Positions 50,667 through 60,190 of a stretch of 64,000 nt of DNA are shown here, piece after piece. How positions within the stretch are numbered: position 1 is the stretch's first letter; the number at the start of each line of letters is the position of its first letter. Source of the stretch: Liolophura sinensis (lineage: Eukaryota; Mollusca; Polyplacophora; Chitonida; Chitonidae); NCBI RefSeq assembly GCF_032854445.1, contig NC_088299.1, positions 14,193,608 to 14,257,607 on the forward strand, read 5' to 3'. A program made the translations under genes and the position numbers. Below the pieces are notes generated by a model, which did not search any database, was not told the origin of the DNA, and was given only the letters and a program-made list of their open reading frames with translations.

Positions 50667-52085
50667 CTTATATGAAAATATTAAACGAACAAACGACGGA
50701 AATATTATTATATTATTCCTTATAAGTTATTGTTGAAGTAAAAGTAACAGTGGAAAGGTTGGTTCCAATAGATGTGTTGTAGAAATCTCGTTTGGTCGAT
50801 CTTTAGTTGTTAATATTTAATCTTCTAGCCGGTGTGTGAAGAGGTATCGCTGTGTAGAAATATAAAAAAAAAGCTGCTATTGGATTGTGGATAACATCCA
50901 TTTCAATAAAGACTGAGTCAGGGGACAGCGACGGAAAATCTTGGGGAAATGCACTGGGCCATGAACAAATATTGACCAAGCTGAAACACTGACAGACCTC
51001 TAATCCTGATGAACGAGACTTTAAGGAAATGCAAACAGCACGACAAGCATGATAATTGGAAAAATAAATCTTTTGCCATTCCTCTTTCAACTTCCTGAGC
51101 TTAAGGCCAGTTACTTGTACATTTTTATGACGCGTGCCGAGTTCTTGGGATTGGATTTAAGGGCGGACTAGAACAAGTCGAGAAGTGGACCGGATGTTGG
51201 ATAAGCGCTCGTATAGCAAACCATGCCTCAATACCAACGGCTCACTAATTGGCTTAAAATGTTTCTGCACGGCGAAGTTCTTTTTTTTTTTGTACACTGG
51301 ACAGTCATGGTGATTTTTTCATTAACTGAATGATTCTTATTTAAATCTAGATGTGCGAGAAACTAGTTTTAGCATTTTACCTTTTATTTATCAACTATAA
51401 AGCCATATACTTTATAGTCGCGGAGGGACAGTCGTTCTCAACAGTATAATGGTATCTAGTATCTGAGATCAGCTAAATATATACATTCCGCGTACCTCCA
51501 TATTGTGGTCATTAAAATAATGGCATAACACCAATGATACACATAACAACCCACATTACCACTTCACTCTAAGGTTAGTAGGATATTTCGTGAAATGAAA
51601 AACGCTTTCAGCTTGTTTCAGTTTACCATGGCCTTTTTTTTTAGATTATCTTAACTCGAAGTTTTACGAGAAAACTCATTTCAGTTGAAAGATCCTCTGT
51701 TAAAGTAATTTCAGTAATTGTTTGACATCGTTTTGCCGGTGAATTGATTGCAGTTCGCCTAAGTTTGTTTTGACATCGTGTCGAACCCGACAAATCGACA
51801 CAATGCACCGTATGTCACTGTTCTGTGAACACATGGTCCGTTGTGTCATTTTGTGATCAGCGCTGTTAAGCTTTACATTAACATTTTGGAATGTGGGTAA
51901 TATGGTTATTATAATGTATATTTTAACAAAAGCAATGATGACGGCTTTTTTCTTGTCTCTATTGGTTTATAATTAGTTTCCCAATTCATTAAACGCTGTG
52001 CATGATAAGAATCTGTCTTGAGCATTCACAACGGACGGCTGTCATACAACACCGGTATTATTATACATTCTATTTTATTTTTCAG

Positions 52086-52304
52086 TATTTAGCATTTCCC
52101 CGACAAGGACGTTCCCAGCAGTCGGTCACATCATCGAAATGCTGTCCGGCGGGTCTGAAGGTGGAATGGGCGGTGGGCAAACAAGGATTAGACTTTTCAT
52201 ACCAGACATGCTCTAGAGACTTACCTTGCTGTGAAGGCATGGAAGAAATAGTGCGGTCTAAACCTAACGGCATGTTTTACTCCATGTGTATCCCGGCCTG
52301 CACG
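52086..52304 (+). CDS. Exon 2: cysteine-rich core of the putative secreted protein
   Basis: A pyrimidine-rich acceptor (TTTTATTTTTCAG) opens 73 codons that end at a CACG|GTGAGG donor, phase 0 on both sides. The peptide begins YLAFPRQGRSQQSV and carries seven cysteines: a CC pair, a single C, a second CC pair (DLPCCEG), then C-x3-C at the end (MCIPACT). In a protein joined to exon 1 the spacing is CC-x21-C-x5-CC-x18-C-x3-C. Such density outside membrane segments fits an extracellular, disulfide-bonded protein. I recognise no family; candidates include a hormone-like factor, a shell-matrix or mucus protein, or an immune effector. No ATG belongs to this exon. Confidence 0.6.
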
Positions 52305-54638
52305 GTGAGGATCTCGTAAACATAGTCAATACCAAAGTCTATTTCACAAATAGATTTCAGGCATAAACCTATAAAATTGGAATCAAAATTAAACTCTTAA
52401 ATATAGACATCAAAATGATAAAAGTTTGTTAGCAGATCAAATGTTATGGTAAGACAATTTCAGTCAGGTTTGAATATTTTGAGTTGTAATGAAACGGAAA
52501 ATTTTAGAAATTTGCTCAAAACGACCATGTTTAAAAGGCTCCAGTTTCAGTCCCACTAAAGTCAGATTTACCTGCCACTTTCGGTTTCGACTTGGCATTG
52601 TCCTGTTCCAGTTGTGTTACCTTATTTTGGGAAGCGAAGACTGTTTGTCAGATAGATATCGTGCATAGCAAAGTTCCAGTTCTGCAAATGTTGTTTGGAT
52701 GAGATTTTGAACCAACCAGAATCTATACACACATTTCATCGTATTCTTATTCAAACTCCGTTGTACGAATTTTTATTTGATGTGTGGACCTAGGATAAAT
52801 GTCTACGCAAGAATAATAACAAATAATTGTTGTAATTAGTGAAACATTAAATGAAATATCACCCATCTGTCCCTCGTGTATTAGTACCTGCCGTCATAGC
52901 CTTTAAGAGAAAAAATCTTCAATTAGGAGCTATATTTAATTTAATAAATAAATCAGAAATGATTGAATTTATAAGGACAACTCGGAAATTATATGTGTAG
53001 TTATTGATTTATTTATTTGACTGAAGTTTTACGCCGTACTAAAAATTATCTCACTTATGCGTCGCGGCCAGCATTATTGGGGTAAGAAACTGGACAGAGC
53101 TTGGGGAAAACCCACGACCATCCGCAGGCTGCTGACAGACCTTCTCACGTACGATCCGAACACCGCTATGTAAATAATAGAGCTGTATTATCTGTGCTTG
53201 TGGAAAGGTTGAGCCCAAATCCGAATACCCCATGACCGTGATTTGGGGCTACGTTACTCAAAGAACCAAATCGCTCGAGACCAGAGAACCATAATCGGTG
53301 GTTTGTTTAATCTTCGTGGAGACCCTTTCATCTCCACCTCCGCACCATCCCTTCTGTCCACTTGAGGCCGCTTTAAGACAATCATACACCTCGTCAGACT
53401 CGTGGAAATTAATTGCAAAATTGTCCTTCCTCCGGGAGAGCTGATGAAACTGCGATGGCCACCAAACGGGCGTCTTATTTAGTATTTATAAACCTTACCA
53501 GGCTTTCATTTGTTCTGGTCGATTATCCACAGGGCTCTTGCCTCATTGCCCGACCGTCAGGGATCAGCCCCACGGGTGGGACGGGCCTGGTTACGCATAA
53601 TGCAGGCGGCAATAGGGACAAAGGCACCTGTTAACCCAAGATTAAATATCACTGGATGGATAGGCTCACCTCGGAGCCACCTATCGGTCATTACGTCCGT
53701 AAATTAACTGAATTCAAGGGACGTCAGTGTGTAAGGTTAACTTTGGCCCTCAGGTTAGTCATCCATAATAACAACAGCCGCGCCTCCATTAGGAGAGTCG
53801 CAAAAATACCAGACGCATTATTCAGACGTGAGCAGGTCAATATTATATAACCCTAAGGCAATGCGCGCAATTTTTAGTAGCCTATGGGTGTACGTTAAAG
53901 ATGGCAGGTAGTCTGAAAACCCAGGGGTAAAAATTATTATGCTCAACGCGACCTGGCTAAGCTACCGTCTGTCTCCGAGGGACGATTGAAATTCGTTTTG
54001 CTTTCCACTGAGTGGTTTTTGGGAGCGTCCCAATACACCAGGCGATCGGCTCGTACCGACCCACGGCGTTGCAATATTCTAGTAGCCATGACTCTGTATA
54101 TGACTCGGCAATTCACGTTCTGCCAGTTTCCATTCCTGATTCTATGCACGAAGGCAATATATTTTGACCGATTAAGGGTTTCTGCTTGTAAATTAGCATG
54201 TTCTCACAAGTGCACTAAAACTGACTTCGGCATTCTGGTGAATTGTCGTTCGTGGATCGACTCTCTGTCTTAAATACATGTATTTATACTTCCTGGCGAC
54301 GTCGAGCATTAAAGGCTTCTGTCTAGTCATACTAGATTGGATGACAAATCTTGATGTCCTCTCAGCATGAGTGTTAGAACGTTGAGAACGGGTTCCCAGG
54401 TTAACAAATTTTCATTTGATCTATCCTTAGGAAACAACGGTTTAAAGGCCTGGTCTACGATAACCAAATACCCTTCCAGCACTAAAAGAGCAGCACGATT
54501 CTAATCTTTCTTGTATTAACGATTCGTCTGGTAAATTACAAAGATTATCAGAAAACATATCACCATATTAGATCACCTTATAAAATCAGCTTCACTGTAA
54601 CAGTTTGTTTCTTCGCGGAAACTCTTAAAATAGTTTCT
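52305..54638. other. Non-coding stretch (intronic) with one SINE-A fragment
   Basis: Apart from the SINE-A copy at 53001 I see no repeat or coding segment. 53450-53760 is less AT-rich and lacks repeats, as a conserved element might, but that cannot be judged without other genomes. Confidence 0.35.
53001..53160 (-). mobile_element. SINE-A 3' part, diverged
   Basis: TTTATTTATTTGACTGAAGT, TTACGCCGTACT and CCCACGACCATCCGCAGGCT match. The copy stops at CACGTACGATCC, before the head. Confidence 0.85.
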
Positions 54639-54670
54639 CATTTATTTATTTGCTTGGTGTTTTACGTTAT
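54639..54670 (-). mobile_element. SINE-A tail fragment
   Basis: Only about 32 bp remain (ATTTATTTATTTGCTTGGTG then TTTTACG). It is the smallest fragment counted. Confidence 0.5.
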
Positions 54671-54991
54671 ATTAACAATAAAAAGGTCCTTTATGTAGGA
54701 AGATAGCGAACAAATCAAAGGCGTTATTACAAGGACATTGTTTAACAATTCCATTTAAATACGATAATGAATATTATGTCTTAGGATTTAAAGACTGAAT
54801 GAAAATTACACCGGAGATATGTGTAGATGGAAGCACTTCACTATGAGTGGATATCTATGGTGCCTTCTCAGTCGAATGATACAAGTCTTTTCTTCAATGT
54901 AGATACACTTCGATATTTCTTTAGGGAGCATTTCTTTGCTAATTCATCATGTCAGTTGTTTATCTCTTGGGTTTTCTCTTTTTCTTCGCAG

Positions 54992-55018
54992 GACAGCTAC
55001 GACTATCTCCGAAACTGA
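54992..55018 (+). CDS. Exon 3a: alternative terminal exon, eight codons and stop
   Basis: A very strong tract, TTTTCTCTTTTTCTTCGCAG, precedes GACAGCTACGACTATCTCCG and an in-frame TGA (DSYDYLRN-stop). Phase 0 matches the exon 2 donor. Use of this exon gives a 102-residue precursor with seven cysteines and an acidic, Tyr-rich tail. I found no AATAAA in the next 250 bases, which counts against it; variant poly(A) signals are possible. Confidence 0.4.
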   Translation, partial: DSYDYLRN

Positions 55019-55857
55019 TGTCAACCAAACATTAGACATTATTTCATTGTCGGAAGCGATGTCTACCAATCGGTGGTCGTTATTTCATCAGCGGAAGTGA
55101 TTTTAACCAGTCGTTAGACATTATTTCATCAGTGCAAATCCATGTCCATAAAAATCGGGGACATAGCTTCCGGTCACCTGATCTTTGCCACCCACGTTTT
55201 CTTCTCAACTTTTAGAGGCCATCTAATATGATTAATTATACGGTTAATTTACAGTCTACGTGTCAAAATTTGTTCATATATTTATTTCCTGCTTAAGTGC
55301 GCAGTGTTGGTGGTCAAGGCGGTTAGAATATAAGTTTGTAACAAGTTCCTGTAAGGAATATGTCTACATCTACAGATATACATGTCTATCTTTGCCTCTG
55401 TCACTATGTTGCTAATATGCTGCCATGACGCCCCACAAACCGGGCAAAGAGGGTATGAGGACCCCAGTGAACAGACACCTCCTTGAAGGGAGTCAGAATA
55501 ATTGGACTAAGGATTTCTCCCGTGACCTGTGGATTTTAACTTCATGGGAATATGGCCACAGGACAACGCGAGGAAAACGGACTTTACAGATTAAAGAATG
55601 AAGAAGAGTAGGAATACCTCGTGCAGTAAACGCGCTTTTTGGACTTTGTGATATTAAATCAGTCTGTTTGAAACTCACATATTATCACACACAACTTGAT
55701 TTGTTAGGTACGACACTATGTATGACAGTTCAGGTGACCTAAAATTACCGGGTTCTTTGTAAAAGACGTTTTATTCCTTCCTTGCTTAAATCAGCTCTTT
55801 TTTTTTGCAAAATAAAAATATTCTCATTTTCTCGTAGCATCTCGATTTGTGCGTTTT

Positions 55858-56345
55858 ATTGTTCGCCATAGGTTGCCCTGACTCCTGCTGGTCGTGATGT
55901 TTTGTAACGCACAGGCTGCCCTGATTCCTGCTCGTCGTGATGTTTTGTAACGCACAGGTTGCCCTGTTTCCTGCTCGTTGTGAGGTTTCGTAACCCATAG
56001 GCTGCCCTATCTCGTGTCCGTGGTGATGTTTTGTAGCCCATGGTTTGTTCCGTGTTATGCTTGCCTTGATGTCTCATGTTCGTCGTGATGTTTTGTAGCC
56101 CATAGGTCACTCTTAATCGTGTTCGTCGTGGTGTTTTGTAACCCATAGGGTGCCCGGTCTCGTGATCGGTGTGAGGTTTTGTAACCCATAGGCTGCCCTG
56201 TCTCGCGCTCGTCGTTATGTTTTGTAGCCCATAGGTTGTTCTGTTTCCTGTTGGTCATGATTTTGTGTAACCCGTAAGTTATCCTGTCTCATGTCCGTCG
56301 TAATAATGTGTAACTCATAGGTTTCCCTGTTTCATGTGAGAGTAA
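55858..56345. repeat. Minisatellite, about 43-bp unit
   Basis: Roughly eleven units share GTTTTGTAACCCATAGG, then TTGCCCTGTCTCGTG and TTCGTCGTGAT. It lies between the two alternative third exons. Three overlapping minus-strand frames of 60-100 codons are repeat products. Confidence 0.93.
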
Positions 56346-56430
56346 GGCTCATTGAATGTATATATGGTGAGATCGTGCTCAACGTTTACTACCTGTGTGC
56401 GTATGACAAAGGGGCTCTTGTTTCTTTCAG

Positions 56431-56484
56431 TATTTCTGTCGAAATCGCCATCAGTTTAGTCGGTATATACCTGATCTATACAAT
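56431..56484 (+). CDS. Exon 3b: alternative internal exon adding the eighth cysteine
   Basis: A CTTGTTTCTTTCAG acceptor and an AAT|GTGAGT donor enclose 18 phase-0 codons (YFCRNRHQFSRYIPDLYN). Joined to exon 2 it places a cysteine after ACT, extending the series to C-x3-C-x3-C and making eight cysteines, an even number suited to four disulfides. The segment is basic and Tyr-rich. It cannot be used with exon 3a, which ends in a stop. The donor requires a further exon. Confidence 0.5.
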
Positions 56485-56761
56485 GTGAGTAGGTTTATAC
56501 GGCATAAAATCATTTTAACCATACATGGTGGTCAAAATAAGAAACTTGAAAAATTGATTGATTGATTGATTGATTTGTTGAGTGAACTTCGTTCAGGCAA
56601 CATGGGAGAAGCGGTTTCCAGTCCCCAACACGATGTGTTGGGTGAGATCCAACATGAGCCAGGTAATCTCCGAGTTTCTCTTGCCTCCATTTAGTTGATG
56701 AATTCATTACGGGTTGAAGCCATTTAAGTATAAAGTGTAATTAACAACATTGCATTTTTAA

Positions 56762-56948
56762 AACCTAATTCTACATAAGCATTGGTGGCGTTGGACGTAC
56801 ATGAACAGCTAGAACAAAACCCCGACTTAGGTAAACTCACAAGAGGACAGATTCCGCCAGTTACGTGTCACCGTTTGCTAACCATCACAATGTCGTAGCT
56901 GCTCTTGTTATTACTCTCTATGCTGTAGTCTTTTATATCGTATGTAAT
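56762..56948 (+). repeat. Dispersed repeat C, copy 3
   Basis: ACCTAATTCTACATAAGCAT, TACATGAACAGCTAGAACAA, GGTAAACTCACAAGAGG and TCTATGCTGTAGTCTTT follow the order of copies 1 and 2 with more substitutions. Confidence 0.7.
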
Positions 56949-57024
56949 TTGTCATGCCAAGTTTAATGGTGTATATTTCATGTTTATAAAATGCATAGTT
57001 TTCCTGCAATTTTTTTTATTACAG

Positions 57025-57057
57025 TTTGCCTTGTATAATGAAAACTATAAAAGCTAG
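57025..57057 (+). CDS. Weak candidate terminal exon following exon 3b
   Basis: TTTTTTTTATTACAG is followed by ten phase-0 codons (FALYNENYKS) and a TAG. It would end a 122-residue precursor with eight cysteines. Other acceptors further right, for example at 58262 (TTGTTTTACAG then CGTTCTAAG), could serve instead. The true last exon may lie elsewhere or outside the window. Confidence 0.22.
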   Translation, partial: FALYNENYKS

Positions 57058-57163
57058 AATAACGAGGTCTGTACCAAATCGTAGCCCGTGATCTGTCCTT
57101 TTGTGGTTATGTCAACAGATTTGAACTACGACCAATATCTTTGATTTGTAAAGTGTTATTCCT

Positions 57164-57559
57164 TCAAAACAAGTTGAAAATAGCTATTTTAGTTATCTGG
57201 GTCTTTACGCTACAAATTTCATGGCACGCTGACACAAATTTGGAAATCATTTTCAACGAACCGGATGTGACATCAACAAAACTAAAAGTAATCGTATCAC
57301 CTTTGCAGATGAAATTGTAGACTTGGGGATAATACCATTCGGTATCCCATTGCATGGAGGCAGAATAGATGTTAAATGTCGGCTTGACCCCTGCATTGTT
57401 GTAAGGAACGGAACAGCTATATGTTATTTCGTTGTCGTTTAACGCAATATTCACGAATTTTTCACATATTTTATTGATAGCGGAACGCAGAATAGCTGGT
57501 GTAAACCACCGGTCTCTTTGCCACACGAACTGTGCCACATGGGACGTACTGATGTGCAC
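57164..57559 (-). CDS. Unrecognised 132-codon open frame, possibly a terminal exon
   Basis: The minus-strand frame is open from a TGA upstream to TGA at 57164 and has no ATG at its start (GTG), so it could only be a downstream exon. An ACTTAAG at its 5' end is a weak acceptor. The peptide alternates polar and hydrophobic residues (EITYSCSVPYNN, GDTITFSFVDVTSG) with several cysteines and tryptophans, which looks like a beta-rich extracellular domain. No family is identified, and a chance frame is possible. Confidence 0.17.
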   Translation of the reverse strand: MHISTSHVAQFVWQRDRWFTPAILRSAINKICEKFVNIALNDNEITYSCSVPYNNAGVKPTFNIYSASMQWDTEWYYPQVYNFICKGDTITFSFVDVTSGSLKMISKFVSACHEICSVKTQITKIAIFNLF

Positions 57560-57820
57560 ACAACATTGGTATAACTTAAGTCAAGTCAAGTCAAACTTTT
57601 TGTCACGACCAAGACCCACTAGGCCTACTAGTCAGAGCAAGGGAATCCTCTCCGAGTCCAAGACCGGATCTAAATCCGCACTTCTTTTGCCCTAGCGATT
57701 GAAAAACCAATGACAGTGCATTAAACCACTTGATGACCGTCCGCCCAGCCAATACCTGCCGATTAAAACCTGGGAGTCACACAGATGGTAGCGTTTCATG
57801 CCGTGATTTCCGGCGTGTAT

Positions 57821-58443
57821 ATTCCCTGACTAATATTGTCTTCATATGTATACGAGTTATTGCTAAATTTTGGTCTTCCTAGATACATAGATTCTATATA
57901 ATCAGAATGCATGACGGGAAAGCCGCAATATTGTCTTCATATGTATACGAGTTATTGTTAAATTTTGGTCTTCCTAGATACATAGATTCTGTATAATCAG
58001 AATGCATGACGGGACAGCCGCCACGAGAACTCACAATGGGGTAATCCTTAATAATGGAAAGTTCTACATTACTGGCTGTCATTTAGAAATTATAGTTTTG
58101 TTCTGAAAAGTTGTGTAACTAAAAGCGATTATAAAAGTAGAGCTGCAATTTGTTTCAAACGCAGTATTCAGCACTAGAATCTGCGCTGCAATTTGAATGT
58201 ACTATAAAAACTGCGTTCACACCCTGCATTTTTTGTCTCCATAAATCCTTATCCTTGTTTTACAGCGTTCTAAGACCTTAGAAAAAATTTTTTCCTCCTG
58301 TTTGTTTTTCTGGATTTCCACTTCATAAAACATGCTTTGCATATTTTACCCATATTATACATCAAAAGTGATTTCCCTACAGGATGATATTTGAGGTCCG
58401 ATAACTAGTCGTATACATATAAAGACAATATCAGTCAGGGAAT
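57821..58443. mobile_element. Foldback/MITE-like element with duplicated left end
   Basis: ATTCCCTGACTAATATTGTC at 57821 is inverted as GACAATATCAGTCAGGGAAT ending at 58443. The arms pair over about 40 bp through ATATGTATACGA. Inside the left end a 95-bp segment (57832-57926) is tandemly duplicated (57927-58021) with few changes. No coding capacity is seen. GTAT next to each edge may be a target duplication but is short. Confidence 0.65.
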
Positions 58444-60190
58444 CGTATATTGTGTACAGTGTACAGGATAGGCGATACATGGAGGAATGACTAGCCATAC
58501 ACGAGCTAAGTGGTATTGATTTTTTTAATCTTTTCCTATCGAACAGTGCGTTTAATTTAATGACTCGCGAAATATACCGCTAACGAAGCATATCTGAAAG
58601 GTAAAATCAATCAGCTGTTGGTGAGGGTGTTATGCCCCACCCCTGAGATCTAACTCGTGATCACCTTCATAACGCGTTTTCTCACACAATCACCTCTGAT
58701 CATTGTGGTCGCGTTTCCGTGTCGGACATTCGCCAGGTAAAGTGAAGGGCGGTATGTCACATAGATTTAAACCGGTAACAAAACGGGAACCAGTGAGGAA
58801 GCATTTCCTGCGTAAATAAGTCGATTTCAAACTGTCTAGAAACACACCATTCTCTGCTGTTAATCTGCAGCGCTTTTAGACTGCACCTTTGCTACAGCAA
58901 CACGGCTATAGAGAAACTGACGTATTACACAAAATAAACACCTCCTCGGCCGACTTGTTTTAGCCGGGTTATGTTAACCATTCCACAAAGCCAATTCCCA
59001 CACAAGCTTAAATCTAAAAGCAAAATGGTTTATGTCAAAGATATGAATTTTAATCCGTTTTCATAAAATAAGCGTTTGGGACAGAATTGTTAAAATTACG
59101 TTTAAATTCCGAGCTTCGGGTATAAAACGTCTTTACACAAGTCTCTAGTAGACACCTGCGTTTCTTGCCTTGGTTGCTTTTGGGCTTTGTGCTGCTTACA
59201 GTATTAAATTGGCTCATAGCACGGAGCGGTCACCTTGAAGTCAATCCGTTTCAATGAGGACATTTTTAATGCTGGTTCATGACAACCCCATCACGAGGGC
59301 ACCAGAAATTACAACTCCGTCAGTTGTAATGACACTGTGTCAAACAGTGCTATAGACCTTTGCCGGTAAGCAGAGCAACGACAAAAAAGGTTGCCGATTT
59401 TGAAGTCTTTGATAACAGTGCTGCACGAATCAGACATCATCCCTTCCACTGATCACTACGCCATTTAGGCGCGATCGATAAATCTTAGTCATGAGACTGA
59501 GAATTGTTCATAAAACCAATTAAATACGACGAAACAAACAACCGTTACTCACTAAAAAAATGCAACCTATATCTAAGTTTATAACGCATGTTCTCTTCTG
59601 AGCAGGAGCTCACACCACAGCTGCTTATTGGTGGTGTTGGTCATACTTGTAAGGAATTTCAGAGTGTTCTCACCGTTAACAGCAGATATATGTGTTTTAA
59701 TGTTAGCCGCGACGTTCTAACATGTCTGCCAACTACAGAATTGATCGATAAGTCACATAGGACAAAAACACTGTTCCAGGTCCACCAACTGAAAATATTT
59801 AGAAAGGCACTGTAAAGTTTAACTGCACATTATGGTCTAATTACACGGCCATATTCAAGTTAGGCCCAATTCGTGACCCCAAAGATGTGGTTGACTTCCC
59901 CACCCCTCTCCACCTCACCTCATCCCATGACATGCCTCTACATCTCTCTCCCTCCCCCCCCCCCCCAACCCCCACACCCCGATACACATACACTTCCCCG
60001 TTCAACTCAACCATTCATTGTACGGTAAATTAAAGTGGACAGACTGGAACAACATTAAAGCAGCTACAATATTTATAATGTCGATTTCAGTCAAAACTAA
60101 TTACACTTCTTATCATTATCGAGCTTTGCTTGATCGTTCTGTCATAGACATTAGGACAATTTGGACAAAATCATGACAGGAACACTGATA
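58444..60190. other. Non-coding stretch with two adjacent small hairpins
   Basis: At 59308-59330 ATTACAACT and AGTTGTAAT pair around a 5-base loop. At 59333-59349 CACTGT and ACAGTG pair around 5 bases. A C-tract lies near 59956. No gene recognised. Confidence 0.4.

Larger units (their letters stand above)
22954..52085 (+). other. Putative 29-kb intron, repeat-rich
   Basis: Between the signal-peptide exon and the Cys-rich exon I find only mobile elements and tandem repeats, listed separately, plus sequence with no recognisable genes. Gene-free stretches longer than 300 bases include 22960-25080, 27550-28490, 28640-31850, 34905-36890, 39300-41040, 43735-46620 and 46680-48080. Unrelated nested genes or missed small exons remain possible. 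Poly-G tracts occur at 27981-27994 and 41069-41083. Confidence 0.35.

Noticed and set aside
52086-56484. ShK-type toxin-like domain in the Cys-rich protein
   Set aside because: The terminal spacing is C-x3-C-x3-C rather than the family's C-x3-C-x2-C, and the earlier cysteines and acidic/lysine positions do not fit.
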